Shown one piece after another: positions 46,793 to 55,824 of a DNA stretch of 64,000 nucleotides. Position 1 is the first letter of the stretch. Each line of letters opens with the position of its first letter. Location of the stretch: positions 558,001-622,000 of the forward strand of contig NZ_SRZY01000011.1 in assembly GCF_006476045.1 (NCBI RefSeq), written 5' to 3'. Origin of the DNA: Sphingobacterium lumbrici (GTDB taxonomy: Bacteria; Bacteroidota; Bacteroidia; Sphingobacteriales; Sphingobacteriaceae). A model generated the notes under the pieces. The model was not told the DNA's origin. It did no database searches and saw only the letters and a program-made list of their open reading frames with translations. The position numbers were made by a program, and so were the translations under genes.

Positions 46793-47836
46793 CTAAGAAT
46801 CTATATCTGTTGATTTTCGAAGTTGAATAGATGAATCAAGTTTAAATTCTTGGAAATCTATTTGACTTCGATTTTTTTTTGTAGTTATGAGTTTAATAAG
46901 CATTTCGACCGATAGGGCTGCAATTTCTGCTGTAGGTTGTCTGATCGTCGATAATGCAGGATTAAGACTGTTTGCTATTTCTGTATTTGCAAATCCTATT
47001 ACGGCTAATTCACTAGGTACTTGAATTTCTAAATCTGCCAATATTCCCAATACACGGGTCGTCAAAGTATCGGTAGTGCCAAAAATAGCATCTGGTGCAG
47101 TGGATGGATCCTCCATTAACGCGGCTATTTTTTCCTTCAGATCGTGGTCAAACTCTTCAAAGCTATTATTATAATTACAATACACGATATAATCCTGATT
47201 TACTTCAATGCCATTTCTCTTAAGTGCTACTTCGTAGCCGGCAAGCCTTTGCTTTGTAACACCGATGTTTTTTCCACAAAGAATGACGATTTTTCTTCGC
47301 CCTATTTTTATTAATTCGGCTGTAGCATCCAACCCGCTTTGAAAATTATTAACACCTATTTTGTAAGTATTGAGATCGTAATTGATTCGATCAAATATAA
47401 TAACAGGGCAGGTACTTTCATGGATCTTTTTTAATAACTCTATGTTAGATGTCTCATGGGCGGGAGAAATAATGATACCATCGATCCCTTGATTTAAAAG
47501 TGTTTGTATTGCTTTTGTCTCTATTTCTTCAGAATCTTTGCTCTGCATAATGATTAAGTTGAAATTATGCAGGCTAGCGTAATTGTGCAGACTCTCAATT
47601 ACCTGACCATGGAAAGGGTTACCAATAGAGGGGAGTATTACACCAATACTATTAGATCTGCCCAGTTTCAAGTATTTGGCCAAAGGATTTGGTTGATAGT
47701 TACGTTCTTTTGCAAATTTCTTTACGATTTCCTTCGTCGCATCGCTTATTTCATGGCTGTCGTTTAAAGCTTTGGATACTGTAGATACAGACATGTTCAA
47801 AACTTTAGCCAATTCCTTAAGTGTTACCTTGCTCAT
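46793..47836 (-). CDS. LacI-family transcriptional regulator
   Basis: A 347-residue repressor with the N-terminal helix-turn-helix (VTLKELAKVLNMSVSTVSKALND, 3-25) and hinge (YQPNPLAKYLK), then a periplasmic-binding-protein-like effector domain. Its stop lies 2 nt from the transporter stop on the other strand. By location it is likely to sense a hexuronate intermediate and repress the divergent region at 43144-43301; no direct evidence. Confidence 0.93.
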   Translation of the reverse strand: MSKVTLKELAKVLNMSVSTVSKALNDSHEISDATKEIVKKFAKERNYQPNPLAKYLKLGRSNSIGVILPSIGNPFHGQVIESLHNYASLHNFNLIIMQSKDSEEIETKAIQTLLNQGIDGIIISPAHETSNIELLKKIHESTCPVIIFDRINYDLNTYKIGVNNFQSGLDATAELIKIGRRKIVILCGKNIGVTKQRLAGYEVALKRNGIEVNQDYIVYCNYNNSFEEFDHDLKEKIAALMEDPSTAPDAIFGTTDTLTTRVLGILADLEIQVPSELAVIGFANTEIANSLNPALSTIRQPTAEIAALSVEMLIKLITTKKNRSQIDFQEFKLDSSIQLRKSTDIDS

Positions 47837-47894
47837 TCTTCAAAATCTAATTTCTTAACGATACCAAAACACAACTTAATTTAGATTGAGTTAA

Positions 47895-48539
47895 TTACCT
47901 CAGGTCTACGACTTCGAAATTCGGATAGTTCTTCTTATTGAATACAAATTGTGAACTTGGGATTTGATGATTGACATACAATTTCCGGATCGTATAAGTG
48001 TATTTAGAACCCGATTTGTCATAAATACTGACATCATGGATATGCTTGTTTGTATTTATACGTATCTTAATTTTGAAATAGTTCTTTTTTGTATCCAGAG
48101 GAGCCATTTCAATTACGGATAATGTACTTGATCCGATTTTTTCATCAGATAACCCTATGTATTTGAAGCCGGTTCTATAAAAAGTAAAAAGATTATTTGG
48201 GCCGATAGCATCTGTGCTATTATCTGCATCGGTTATTTGAACTTCTTTTTCTTCTTTTAAGATTGTCCATACTGACTGACCGTCCGAAATAAGTTGTTGA
48301 TCTTTAAGTTGGATCTGATATTGATTTTTAACCTTGTTCAGGTATAAAGTGCCTTGATCCGAATAAGACTCGTTTTCAGCATCAGTAGCTACGAATCCGA
48401 AGTCAGCTTGCGCAGTTTTATAGCTGTCATATTTCTTTGCCACTTCATCCAATATTTTCTTTGCACCGGTATCTGACTGCGCATTCGTAACAAGAGTCGC
48501 AAAACCAAGTAATAATGTTAAAATGTAATTTTTTTTCAT
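47895..48539 (-). CDS. lolA: Outer membrane lipoprotein carrier LolA
   Basis: Periplasmic chaperone that ferries lipoproteins to the outer membrane. The 214-residue protein has a cleavable signal (MKKNYILTLLLGFATLVTNAQ), then the LolA beta-fold; visible marks are YDSYKTAQADFGF, GTLYLNKVKNQYQI and SDGQSVWT. It lies 3 nt behind ftsK, a pairing also seen in other bacteria. Confidence 0.92.
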   Translation of the reverse strand: MKKNYILTLLLGFATLVTNAQSDTGAKKILDEVAKKYDSYKTAQADFGFVATDAENESYSDQGTLYLNKVKNQYQIQLKDQQLISDGQSVWTILKEEKEVQITDADNSTDAIGPNNLFTFYRTGFKYIGLSDEKIGSSTLSVIEMAPLDTKKNYFKIKIRINTNKHIHDVSIYDKSGSKYTYTIRKLYVNHQIPSSQFVFNKKNYPNFEVVDLR

Positions 48540-48542
48540 TAT

Positions 48543-51113
48543 CTAATTTTGATTTCTTAGTGTTTCTAAATATTGCTCTAAGGAATATTCATCCGGATAA
48601 AGCACTTCTCTGGCTTTACTTCCTTCAAATGGGCCTACGATTCCGGCAGACTCCAATTGATCGATGATGCGTCCTGCTCTATTGTATCCCAACTTCAGCT
48701 TACGCTGAATTAAAGACGTAGAGCCTTGTTGATGCATAACGATAAGACGAGCAGCTTCTTCAAAAAGCTGATCTCTATCGGATAGGTCAAAATCCATGGA
48801 GCCACTTCCTTCTCCGGATTCATCGACATATTCCGGAAGCATAAAGGCGGAAGGATATCCTCTTTGGCTGCCGATGAAATCAGAGATTCCCTCAACTTCG
48901 GGGGTATCTACAAAAGCACATTGGATACGGATTAAATCAGATCCGGTTGATAATAACATATCTCCACGTCCAATAAGCTGATCGGCTCCTCCTGAATCTA
49001 GGATCGTTCGTGAGTCGACCTTAGACAATACACGAAAAGCCAAACGTGCAGGAAAGTTGGCTTTAATTGTACCAGTAATAATATTCACTGAGGGGCGTTG
49101 TGTTGCAATAACCAAGTGAATACCCACTGCACGAGCCAATTGCGCCAATCGTGCGATTGGAGTTTCAACCTCTTTTCCTGCCGTCATCATCAAATCCGCA
49201 AATTCATCAACAATAAGAACTATAAAAGGTAAGAATCGATGCCCCTCTTCAGGGTTTAATCTACGATTGATAAATTTTACATTATATTCTTTTAAATTTC
49301 GTACTTGACCATTTTTCAGTAGGTCATAACGCTGATCCATTTCGATGCAAAGGGAGTTAAGCGTATTGATAACCTTTTTTGTGTCGGTAATAATCGCATC
49401 CTCCTCTCCCGGAAGTTTAGCCAGAAAATGGCGTTCTATTTTTTTGAAAAGGGATAGTTCCACTTTTTTTGGATCTACCAATACAAATTTTAGTTCCGAC
49501 GGATGTTTTTTATACAATAGAGAAGTTAAAATTGCATTTATACCAACAGATTTACCTTGCCCGGTAGCTCCCGCTACCAATAAGTGAGGCATCTTGGCCA
49601 AATCGGCTATATAGACTTCATTAGAAATGGTCTTTCCTAATGCTATAGGCAGATCCATATCTGTTTTTTGAAACTTTTCTGTTGCTAAGACCGAACGCAT
49701 GGAAACCATTTCAGGGTTACTATTAGGAACTTCAATACCAATCGTTCCTTTTCCGGGCATCGGAGCAATAATACGAATTCCTAAAGCAGCCAGACTCAAA
49801 GCGATATCGTCTTCCAGATTTTTTATCTTTGAAATACGGACTCCTGGTTTTGGGATTATTTCGTATAATGTCACTGTTGGGCCGATAGTGGCTTTAATGT
49901 GTTCAATTTCAATGCTGTAGTTTCGTAATGTGTCTACAATTTTATTTTTATTCGCTTCTAATTCGTATTGGTTGATTGTTATTTTACCGCTTCCATATTC
50001 TTTTAATAATTCAAGAGTTGGGTATTGGTAGCCTGAAAGATCAAGTTTTGGGTCGTACTCCCCAAATTCGGCTACAAGGTCATTTGCTGTTATCGCTTTT
50101 TCTTCTTTTACTTCGGCAACACTCAAAACAGGTTCGTCCGGTTGATTTGGAGTCTCAATTTCTAAAGGAGTGTCTACCGACAGTTCGATCTCTTGGCGAT
50201 CTGTATCCGTACTCTTAGTTTTGTTTTGGGCAAATGACGGTTTGGTGTCGAAATGTGTGCTATTTGTAATTTCATCGTCATCCAACTCTTCTTCTTCGTA
50301 ATTATTGTGTTCAAAACTTACATTGGGTGTAATTGCTGTATTGGAAGATGATACGACGGGGGCAGTTTCGTCTCCGTATTTAGAAGCCTTTTTGCTCGTT
50401 TTTTCTTTTTGAAATGAAAATTTAAGATCAAAATTATAAATCAAAATCAGGATCGTAAGGTAAGCAAATATCAGTAACCCGGCGACGCCAAATTTTCCGA
50501 TCTGTGCATTTAACAATTGATTGCTCCAATAGCCGAATTTTCCTTCGAGAATATGAGGTGTCTCTGCAATGTAATCTTGAATAAAACCTAAGGTAACCGA
50601 CAGGTAAATAATCCCTAAACAGGAATACAGTAGTGTTTTCCAAATAGGAAGTATGGATTTACGGTATATTAACTTATATCCTACTACAAAGAGCATCAAG
50701 ATAAACAAGAAGGAAGCAATTCCAAACCATTCGTATATAAATTGATTGGATAACAGGGCACCCAGTTTACCTAATTTATTTTGTACAGCGATTGCGTCTA
50801 TCGTGTCATCTGTTATTTCTTTACTCGTGCTGAATAAGGTGTTCCAACCTCCATTACTGGTTGCGATATAACTTTGATCTTCTTTCCAGGTAAATAAGTA
50901 TGAAACAAAAGATACCGCAAAAGCAAAAGCTGTTAACAACAGTAGTAAACCAAGTATCTTTAAAACTTTTCGTTGACCTTCTGAAAAATCTATATTGTCA
51001 AATGATTTAACAAAAGAATCTCTTTTTTTATAGGTGATTTTAGTAGAATCCTTACCTTCTTTGGAATTTCTAGATTGGCTACTATTTTTGAATGTATTTC
51101 CTTTATATGCCAT
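48543..51113 (-). CDS. ftsK: DNA translocase FtsK/SpoIIIE
   Basis: Septal DNA pump that resolves chromosome ends at division. With the start at the ATG at 51111-51113 the protein has 856 residues: four N-terminal transmembrane helices (about 50-72, 131-149, 161-180, 208-227), an acidic linker, the alpha/beta motor with P-loop GATGQGKS at 515-522 and Walker B LIVDEFADLMM, and a C-terminal winged-helix gamma domain (about 785-856) that reads KOPS-like sites. An upstream ATG at 51140 overlaps a -7 box and is rejected. Confidence 0.96.
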   Translation of the reverse strand: MAYKGNTFKNSSQSRNSKEGKDSTKITYKKRDSFVKSFDNIDFSEGQRKVLKILGLLLLLTAFAFAVSFVSYLFTWKEDQSYIATSNGGWNTLFSTSKEITDDTIDAIAVQNKLGKLGALLSNQFIYEWFGIASFLFILMLFVVGYKLIYRKSILPIWKTLLYSCLGIIYLSVTLGFIQDYIAETPHILEGKFGYWSNQLLNAQIGKFGVAGLLIFAYLTILILIYNFDLKFSFQKEKTSKKASKYGDETAPVVSSSNTAITPNVSFEHNNYEEEELDDDEITNSTHFDTKPSFAQNKTKSTDTDRQEIELSVDTPLEIETPNQPDEPVLSVAEVKEEKAITANDLVAEFGEYDPKLDLSGYQYPTLELLKEYGSGKITINQYELEANKNKIVDTLRNYSIEIEHIKATIGPTVTLYEIIPKPGVRISKIKNLEDDIALSLAALGIRIIAPMPGKGTIGIEVPNSNPEMVSMRSVLATEKFQKTDMDLPIALGKTISNEVYIADLAKMPHLLVAGATGQGKSVGINAILTSLLYKKHPSELKFVLVDPKKVELSLFKKIERHFLAKLPGEEDAIITDTKKVINTLNSLCIEMDQRYDLLKNGQVRNLKEYNVKFINRRLNPEEGHRFLPFIVLIVDEFADLMMTAGKEVETPIARLAQLARAVGIHLVIATQRPSVNIITGTIKANFPARLAFRVLSKVDSRTILDSGGADQLIGRGDMLLSTGSDLIRIQCAFVDTPEVEGISDFIGSQRGYPSAFMLPEYVDESGEGSGSMDFDLSDRDQLFEEAARLIVMHQQGSTSLIQRKLKLGYNRAGRIIDQLESAGIVGPFEGSKAREVLYPDEYSLEQYLETLRNQN

Positions 51114-51137
51114 GAAAATGTGATAATCTTCCCCATA

Positions 51138-51145
51138 CAAACTTA
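51138..51145 (-). promoter_or_regulatory. ftsK -7 box
   Basis: Minus-strand TAAGTTTG (51145-51138). The transcript would begin about 51131, 18 nt before the chosen ATG. It rules out a start at 51140. Confidence 0.55.
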
Positions 51146-51248
51146 AAAAAAATAGCTATAAAAGTGCGGTGTTAAAATGTATTTCTATTAACTTGTAGCA
51201 ATTAGTCGAGTTACAACGTTTTTTGTTCAATATGCAAATAATTATTTC

Positions 51249-51974
51249 ATGAGCTCACCTGCCTTCGGAAAATTGAAACTTATGGTATCTAGGGTATTGT
51301 TTTTTTTGTGGGTTATCCTATCTGTGACTTTGTTTGCTTGTAACAAGGCAGATATAGATGAGATGTACGATCACGTAGTTAATCTATCTTCTGTAGCTGT
51401 TGTAAATGCAGTGCCTGGATCGATTGGCATGGATGTCTTTGTGCATCAACATCGAATGAATAATACGTCTGAAAAATTAATTTTTGGAGAGTATTTTCCG
51501 TATAGAAATACATATTCGGGGGAGGTAGAATTTTCGTTAACCAGTTATTTCGGGGCTAAACAAGAGACCTATAAAGAGAAGCTGACATTTCAACCGAATA
51601 AGATCTATAGTGTATTTGTTTATAGAGAGGGTAGCTTGAAGCTGTTACAATCTGAAGATAATATATTGTTGCCGACTAAAGGCCAGGCAAAATTCCGTGT
51701 CGTCCATCTAGGTGGAAATGTATCGTCTTTGAAGATTTCTTCATCTGAGAAGGAGGTTAATTTTCAGAGCGTTAAATATAAAGATGTGTCATCCTTTATC
51801 AATATAGCTATTAATAAAAGATATAATTTTGAAATTACAGACGGCAATGCGGACGTTAAACTAGAACTGAATTTTGAACCGCAAAATCAAGGAATCTACA
51901 CCTTGTTAATTAAAGGGGAAAAAAAAGGCGGTGTTGGAGAAATGGGGATAGATGCCAATATTATAAAACATTAA
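51249..51974 (+). CDS. DUF4397-like lipoprotein
   Basis: A 241-residue protein with a lipoprotein signal (VLFFLWVILSVTLFAC). The body is beta-rich, with the early VAVVNAVPGSIGMDVFV and the later KFRVVHLGG, which resemble the repeated start of DUF4397 domains (carbohydrate- or adhesion-related surface proteins in Bacteroidota). Met12 at 51282 gives a more typical 19-residue signal and is an alternative start. It stands alone, with no SusD/SusC or other partner nearby. Confidence 0.72.
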   Translation: MSSPAFGKLKLMVSRVLFFLWVILSVTLFACNKADIDEMYDHVVNLSSVAVVNAVPGSIGMDVFVHQHRMNNTSEKLIFGEYFPYRNTYSGEVEFSLTSYFGAKQETYKEKLTFQPNKIYSVFVYREGSLKLLQSEDNILLPTKGQAKFRVVHLGGNVSSLKISSSEKEVNFQSVKYKDVSSFINIAINKRYNFEITDGNADVKLELNFEPQNQGIYTLLIKGEKKGGVGEMGIDANIIKH

Positions 51975-52010
51975 AGGGTGCACCTACCGTGGGGCACCCT
52001 TTAATGTTTT
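51965..52010. terminator. Bidirectional terminator lipoprotein / tyrS
   Basis: AAAACATTAAAGGGTGC pairs with GCACCCTTTAATGTTTT, a 17-bp stem around a 12-nt loop, where two genes converge. Confidence 0.9.
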
Positions 52011-53292
52011 ATTCAGCTATGATTAAGAAGTAATTCTTTTTCCCTTTTTGAACGATTAGGTATCTACTGCTTATTAAGTTCGACGATGTAACGATCTGAT
52101 CGATGTCATCTAACTTTTCTTTATTCAAGGATACTCCTCCACCTTGTAGCATTTTCCGAGCTTCACCTTTAGAAGGAAATACATGGGTGTCGTTGGCTAA
52201 TAAATCAAGGATATTGATTCCCTTTTCTAAATCAGCCTTATTTACGGTGTATTGAGGAACACCTTCAAACACCTCTAAGACATTTTCATAATCTAAATGA
52301 TCTAAAAACTCTAACGAACCATTTCCAAATAAAAATTCAGTAGTTTTTAATGCTGTTTCGTAATCTTTTTCAGAATGCGTGCGGATTGTTATATCTTTTG
52401 CTAACGCCTTTTGAACCGTTCTTGTGTGAGGAGCCAGATCATGTTCTGCTATGATACGATCAATCTCTTCTTTTGACTTTAATGTGAAGATTTTAATCCA
52501 GTTTTTAGCGTCATCATCTGAGGTGTTCAACCAAAATTGGTAGTATTTAAATGGAGAAGTTTTTTTAGGATCTAACCACACAGCTCCAGATTCTGTTTTG
52601 CCGAATTTTTGTCCGTCTGCTTTTTTTATCAGTTGTGTAGTAATAGCATAGGCTGTTCCCTGATCTTGACGTCTGATCATTTCACTTCCGGTCACAATAT
52701 TTCCCCATTGATCCGATCCTCCCATCTGCACTTTACAATTGTGGTGTTTCCACAAATAATAAAAGTCATATCCCTGAATCAATTGATAAGTAAATTCCGT
52801 AAAAGATAGGCCATTATCTCCTTCCAGACGCTTCTTTACAGAATCTTTCGCCATCATGTAATTGACAGTGATTAATTTCCCGACATCACGAATAAATGCG
52901 AGAAAGCTGAAGTCCTTAAACCAATCGTAATTGTTGACCATTTTTGCATCATTGTCTCCTTCTCCAAATTCCAGAAATTTAGACAGCTGGTTCTTTAAAC
53001 AGGTTACATTATATTGTAATGTCTCTTCGTCCAAAAGATTTCTTTCCGCAGATTTAAAAGACGGATCTCCGATCATTCCGGTCGCTCCACCAACTAATGC
53101 CACCGGTTTGTGTCCTGCATTTTGGAAGTGAATCAATGTCATGATCTGTGTTAAGTGACCGACATGTAATGAATCCCCCGTTGGATCAAAACCAATATAC
53201 CCTGCGACTTTCTCTTTATTTAATAATTCTTCTGTACCGGGCATGATGTCTTGAAGCATGCCTCTCCAACGTAATTCTTCTACAAAACTCAT
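52009..53292 (-). CDS. tyrS: Tyrosyl-tRNA synthetase
   Basis: Class I synthetase, 427 residues. The HIGH-type motif is [10 protein letters not shown] (39-48), the tyrosine-binding [13 protein letters not shown] and [11 protein letters not shown] follow, the KMSKS loop is [10 protein letters not shown], and the C-terminal S4-like RNA-binding domain includes [19 protein letters not shown]. The stop lies within the shared terminator. Confidence 0.98.
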   Translation of the reverse strand: MSFVEELRWRGMLQDIMPGTEELLNKEKVAGYIGFDPTGDSLHVGHLTQIMTLIHFQNAGHKPVALVGGATGMIGDPSFKSAERNLLDEETLQYNVTCLKNQLSKFLEFGEGDNDAKMVNNYDWFKDFSFLAFIRDVGKLITVNYMMAKDSVKKRLEGDNGLSFTEFTYQLIQGYDFYYLWKHHNCKVQMGGSDQWGNIVTGSEMIRRQDQGTAYAITTQLIKKADGQKFGKTESGAVWLDPKKTSPFKYYQFWLNTSDDDAKNWIKIFTLKSKEEIDRIIAEHDLAPHTRTVQKALAKDITIRTHSEKDYETALKTTEFLFGNGSLEFLDHLDYENVLEVFEGVPQYTVNKADLEKGINILDLLANDTHVFPSKGEARKMLQGGGVSLNKEKLDDIDQIVTSSNLISSRYLIVQKGKKNYFLIIAE

Positions 53293-53324
53293 GTGAAATG
53301 ATTTAGAATTTTTTATTAAGATTG

Positions 53325-53332
53325 CAAATATA
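53325..53332 (-). promoter_or_regulatory. tyrS -7 box
   Basis: Minus-strand TATATTTG fits TAnnTTTG; the start would be near 53319, about 26 nt before the tyrS ATG. CGTATC-TTAC-GATACG, a dyad at 53344-53359, lies between this box and the divergent one at 53370. Confidence 0.55.
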
Positions 53333-53369
53333 CAAGATTAAGCCGTATCTTACGATACGTAATATTACA

Positions 53370-53377
53370 TAACTTTG
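53370..53377 (+). promoter_or_regulatory. -7 box 4 nt before a GTG start
   Basis: TAACTTTG ends four bases before the GTG start codon at 53382; a leaderless mRNA with a GTG start is implied. Confidence 0.5.
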
Positions 53378-53381
53378 CGCG

Positions 53382-54056
53382 GTGAATTTTTTATCTCATT
53401 TTTATTTTGAACGGTTTGCATCGGATGCTGAAAAAGTACTCGGTGCAATGCTACCCGACTTACTTAAAAATGCAGATAAAAGCTATTCTTTTCAAATTCA
53501 TAAATACGAAGATCAACTTTACTTTCATCCGAAAAGTATTGCACTATATGAAGGATGGAGCCGACACGTAGCGGTAGATAAATTGTTTCATAGTTCAGAT
53601 TTTTTCTATACGCATACACATAACCTGCGTAAGCAAATTCAGCATACTGTGCAGGATCTGCCTATCCGAGCTTCTTTTCTTGCTCATATCGGTTTAGAGC
53701 TGTTGTTAGATCATTTACTCATTAAGCATAACATCTTAAATGTGAATAGATTATACGAGCATTTAGCTTCAATAGATCGCTCTGTTTTAGCCTTATTTCT
53801 AAAGGTGTTGGGCGATGTGGATATTGATCGTTTTTTTTTGTATTATGATGGCTTTATCGCATCGAAGTACATTATGCAATATGATGATATCAATAATATT
53901 TCATACGCACTTTTCAATATTTGTCGACGAATCTGGGATTTTGAAGAAAGCGAACAGCATGTCTCTGAATTGACCAATCATTTAAGAAATTATGAGATCA
54001 ATTATTTGAAACGTTACAAAGAAATCTTTTTAGTAATTCAAGATAAAATAGAATAA
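53382..54056 (+). CDS. ACP phosphodiesterase-like protein (DUF479/AcpH family)
   Basis: A 224-residue soluble protein that starts MNFLSHFYFERF, like the MNFLAHL start of AcpH, the enzyme that removes 4'-phosphopantetheine from acyl carrier protein. Conserved-looking metal-binding residues include His6, the Asp in GAMLPDLLK, the YEGWSRHVAVDKLFH segment and HIGLELLLDHLL. The GTG start gives this conserved N-terminus. It is a single gene diverging from tyrS. Enzymatic activity in Bacteroidota members is an inference. Confidence 0.83.
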   Translation: MNFLSHFYFERFASDAEKVLGAMLPDLLKNADKSYSFQIHKYEDQLYFHPKSIALYEGWSRHVAVDKLFHSSDFFYTHTHNLRKQIQHTVQDLPIRASFLAHIGLELLLDHLLIKHNILNVNRLYEHLASIDRSVLALFLKVLGDVDIDRFFLYYDGFIASKYIMQYDDINNISYALFNICRRIWDFEESEQHVSELTNHLRNYEINYLKRYKEIFLVIQDKIE

Positions 54057-54104
54057 CTGATGTTATTTTATCATTTTTGTTGACAACAAAAATTTTAATC
54101 AATT

Positions 54105-55793
54105 ATGGCAAACAGACTTTTCAGGAAGAAAAGCGTAGAACAAATCTTGTCCGATTCGGAATCTCAGGGGTCGGGTTTAGCAAAAATTTTAGGCGTAAGA
54201 GACTTGGTGTCTTTAGGGATTGCTGCTATCGTTGGCGCAGGTATATTCAGTACAATTGGTTTAGCTTCATATAATGGAGGTCCTGCTGTTTCTTTGCTCT
54301 TTGTTTTTGTCGCGTTTGCCTGTGTTTTTACTGCATTATCTTATGCGCAATTTGCGAGTACTGTGCCCGTTTCAGGAAGTGCATATACGTATGCTTATGT
54401 AGCATTTGGCGAATTGTTTGCATGGATAATTGGATGGGCACTTGTGTTGGAATATGCAGTTTCAAATATGGTAGTCGCGATTTCCTGGTCTCAATATTTT
54501 GTTTCGATGTGTGAAGGGTTTGGGGTCCATATCCCTCGGTGGTTGACCATGGCACCGGCCTATGCGTCTGAAGCACATGCTAAAATGTTGGAAGTAGGTG
54601 CAGAAAACCTAAGTGGTATCGATAAAATTGGGCTGCAGGCGTTTGAAGCAGCTCCCCGTATAGTGGGTTTTCCCATAATTTTCGATCTGCCTGCCGGATT
54701 GATTACCGTTTTTGTGACTTGGCTGGTTTATATTGGAATTAAAGAATCCAGACGTGCCAGCAATATTATGGTTGTCATTAAGATAGGCGTTATTCTCGCT
54801 GTTATTTTTGGCGGGTTATTTTTTGTAAAGCCCGAAAACTGGACACCTTTTGCGCCGAACGGCATGGGAGGTGTATTAAGTGGTGTCGCGGCGGTATTCT
54901 TTGCCTTTATAGGCTTTGATTCCATTTCGACAACAGCGGAAGAATGTAAAAATCCGCAGCGTGATCTGCCCAAAGCTATGATTTACTGTCTTGTAATATG
55001 CGCTGTTTTGTATGTTGCCATTACGCTGGTGCTGACGGGGATGGTTAATTATTCTGAGCTAAATGTGAAAGATCCATTGGCCTATGTTTTTCATTACGTA
55101 GGATTCGATCAAATGGCGGGCATTATATCGGTTACATCCGTCATAGCCATTACATCTGCATTATTGGTTTTTCAATTAGCGCAACCACGTATTTGGATGA
55201 CGATGAGCAGAGATGGATTGTTAAGCAAAAAGTTTTCTAAAATACACCCTAAATATAAAACACCTTCCTATGCAACGATTGTCACCGGCTTTGTCGTTGC
55301 TGTTCCCGCTTTGTTTATGAAAATGGATTTTTTTGTTGATTTGACAAGTGTAGGGACTTTCTTTGCGTTTATATTGGTATGTGGAGGTGTGTTGTATATG
55401 GATCATTCAGGACTTTCCAAAAAATCCAAATTTAAGGTGCCTTATGTTAATGGTAAATATATCGTAGGGATAGGATTTATAATTGGTCTGGTATTACTGT
55501 ATTTATATGGTCAGGAGGGCTTTTCTGAATGGAGAACATTAGGTACAAAACAAGTAATACTTCACAAGTCGCTCGTGGTCGTATTCTGGGGCACTTGGTT
55601 TTTGATGAGCATCTTCAGTTTTAAGTACAATTTCTCTCTCCTGCCTGTTATGGGGATATTAATCAATCTATATTTGATGAGTGAGCTCGGTGCGAGCAAT
55701 TGGTTGATATTTATCATCTGGCTTATCATTGGGTTGGTCATTTACTTTATGTACGGATACCGTCATTCGAAACTCAATAGCGTGAAAGGATAA
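54105..55793 (+). CDS. APC-family amino acid permease
   Basis: A 562-residue inner membrane transporter with about 13-14 hydrophobic helices. The first helix carries the unwound substrate motif GIAAIVGAGIFSTIG, and FIGFDSISTTAEECKNPQRDLP is the loop after helix 6 shared by cationic amino acid transporters. It is longer than YbaT-type permeases because of the extra C-terminal helices. Basic or broad amino acid uptake is likely, but the substrate is not fixed by the sequence. Confidence 0.9.
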   Translation: MANRLFRKKSVEQILSDSESQGSGLAKILGVRDLVSLGIAAIVGAGIFSTIGLASYNGGPAVSLLFVFVAFACVFTALSYAQFASTVPVSGSAYTYAYVAFGELFAWIIGWALVLEYAVSNMVVAISWSQYFVSMCEGFGVHIPRWLTMAPAYASEAHAKMLEVGAENLSGIDKIGLQAFEAAPRIVGFPIIFDLPAGLITVFVTWLVYIGIKESRRASNIMVVIKIGVILAVIFGGLFFVKPENWTPFAPNGMGGVLSGVAAVFFAFIGFDSISTTAEECKNPQRDLPKAMIYCLVICAVLYVAITLVLTGMVNYSELNVKDPLAYVFHYVGFDQMAGIISVTSVIAITSALLVFQLAQPRIWMTMSRDGLLSKKFSKIHPKYKTPSYATIVTGFVVAVPALFMKMDFFVDLTSVGTFFAFILVCGGVLYMDHSGLSKKSKFKVPYVNGKYIVGIGFIIGLVLLYLYGQEGFSEWRTLGTKQVILHKSLVVVFWGTWFLMSIFSFKYNFSLLPVMGILINLYLMSELGASNWLIFIIWLIIGLVIYFMYGYRHSKLNSVKG

Positions 55794-55824
55794 AAGAGGG
55801 AGCTCCCTTCTTTTATCCTTTCAC
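55782..55824. terminator. Bidirectional terminator permease / kup
   Basis: GTGAAAGGATAAAAGAGGGAG and its complement (one bulged base) form a 21-bp dyad that includes the last codons and stops of both converging genes (55791-55793 and 55813-55815). Confidence 0.85.
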
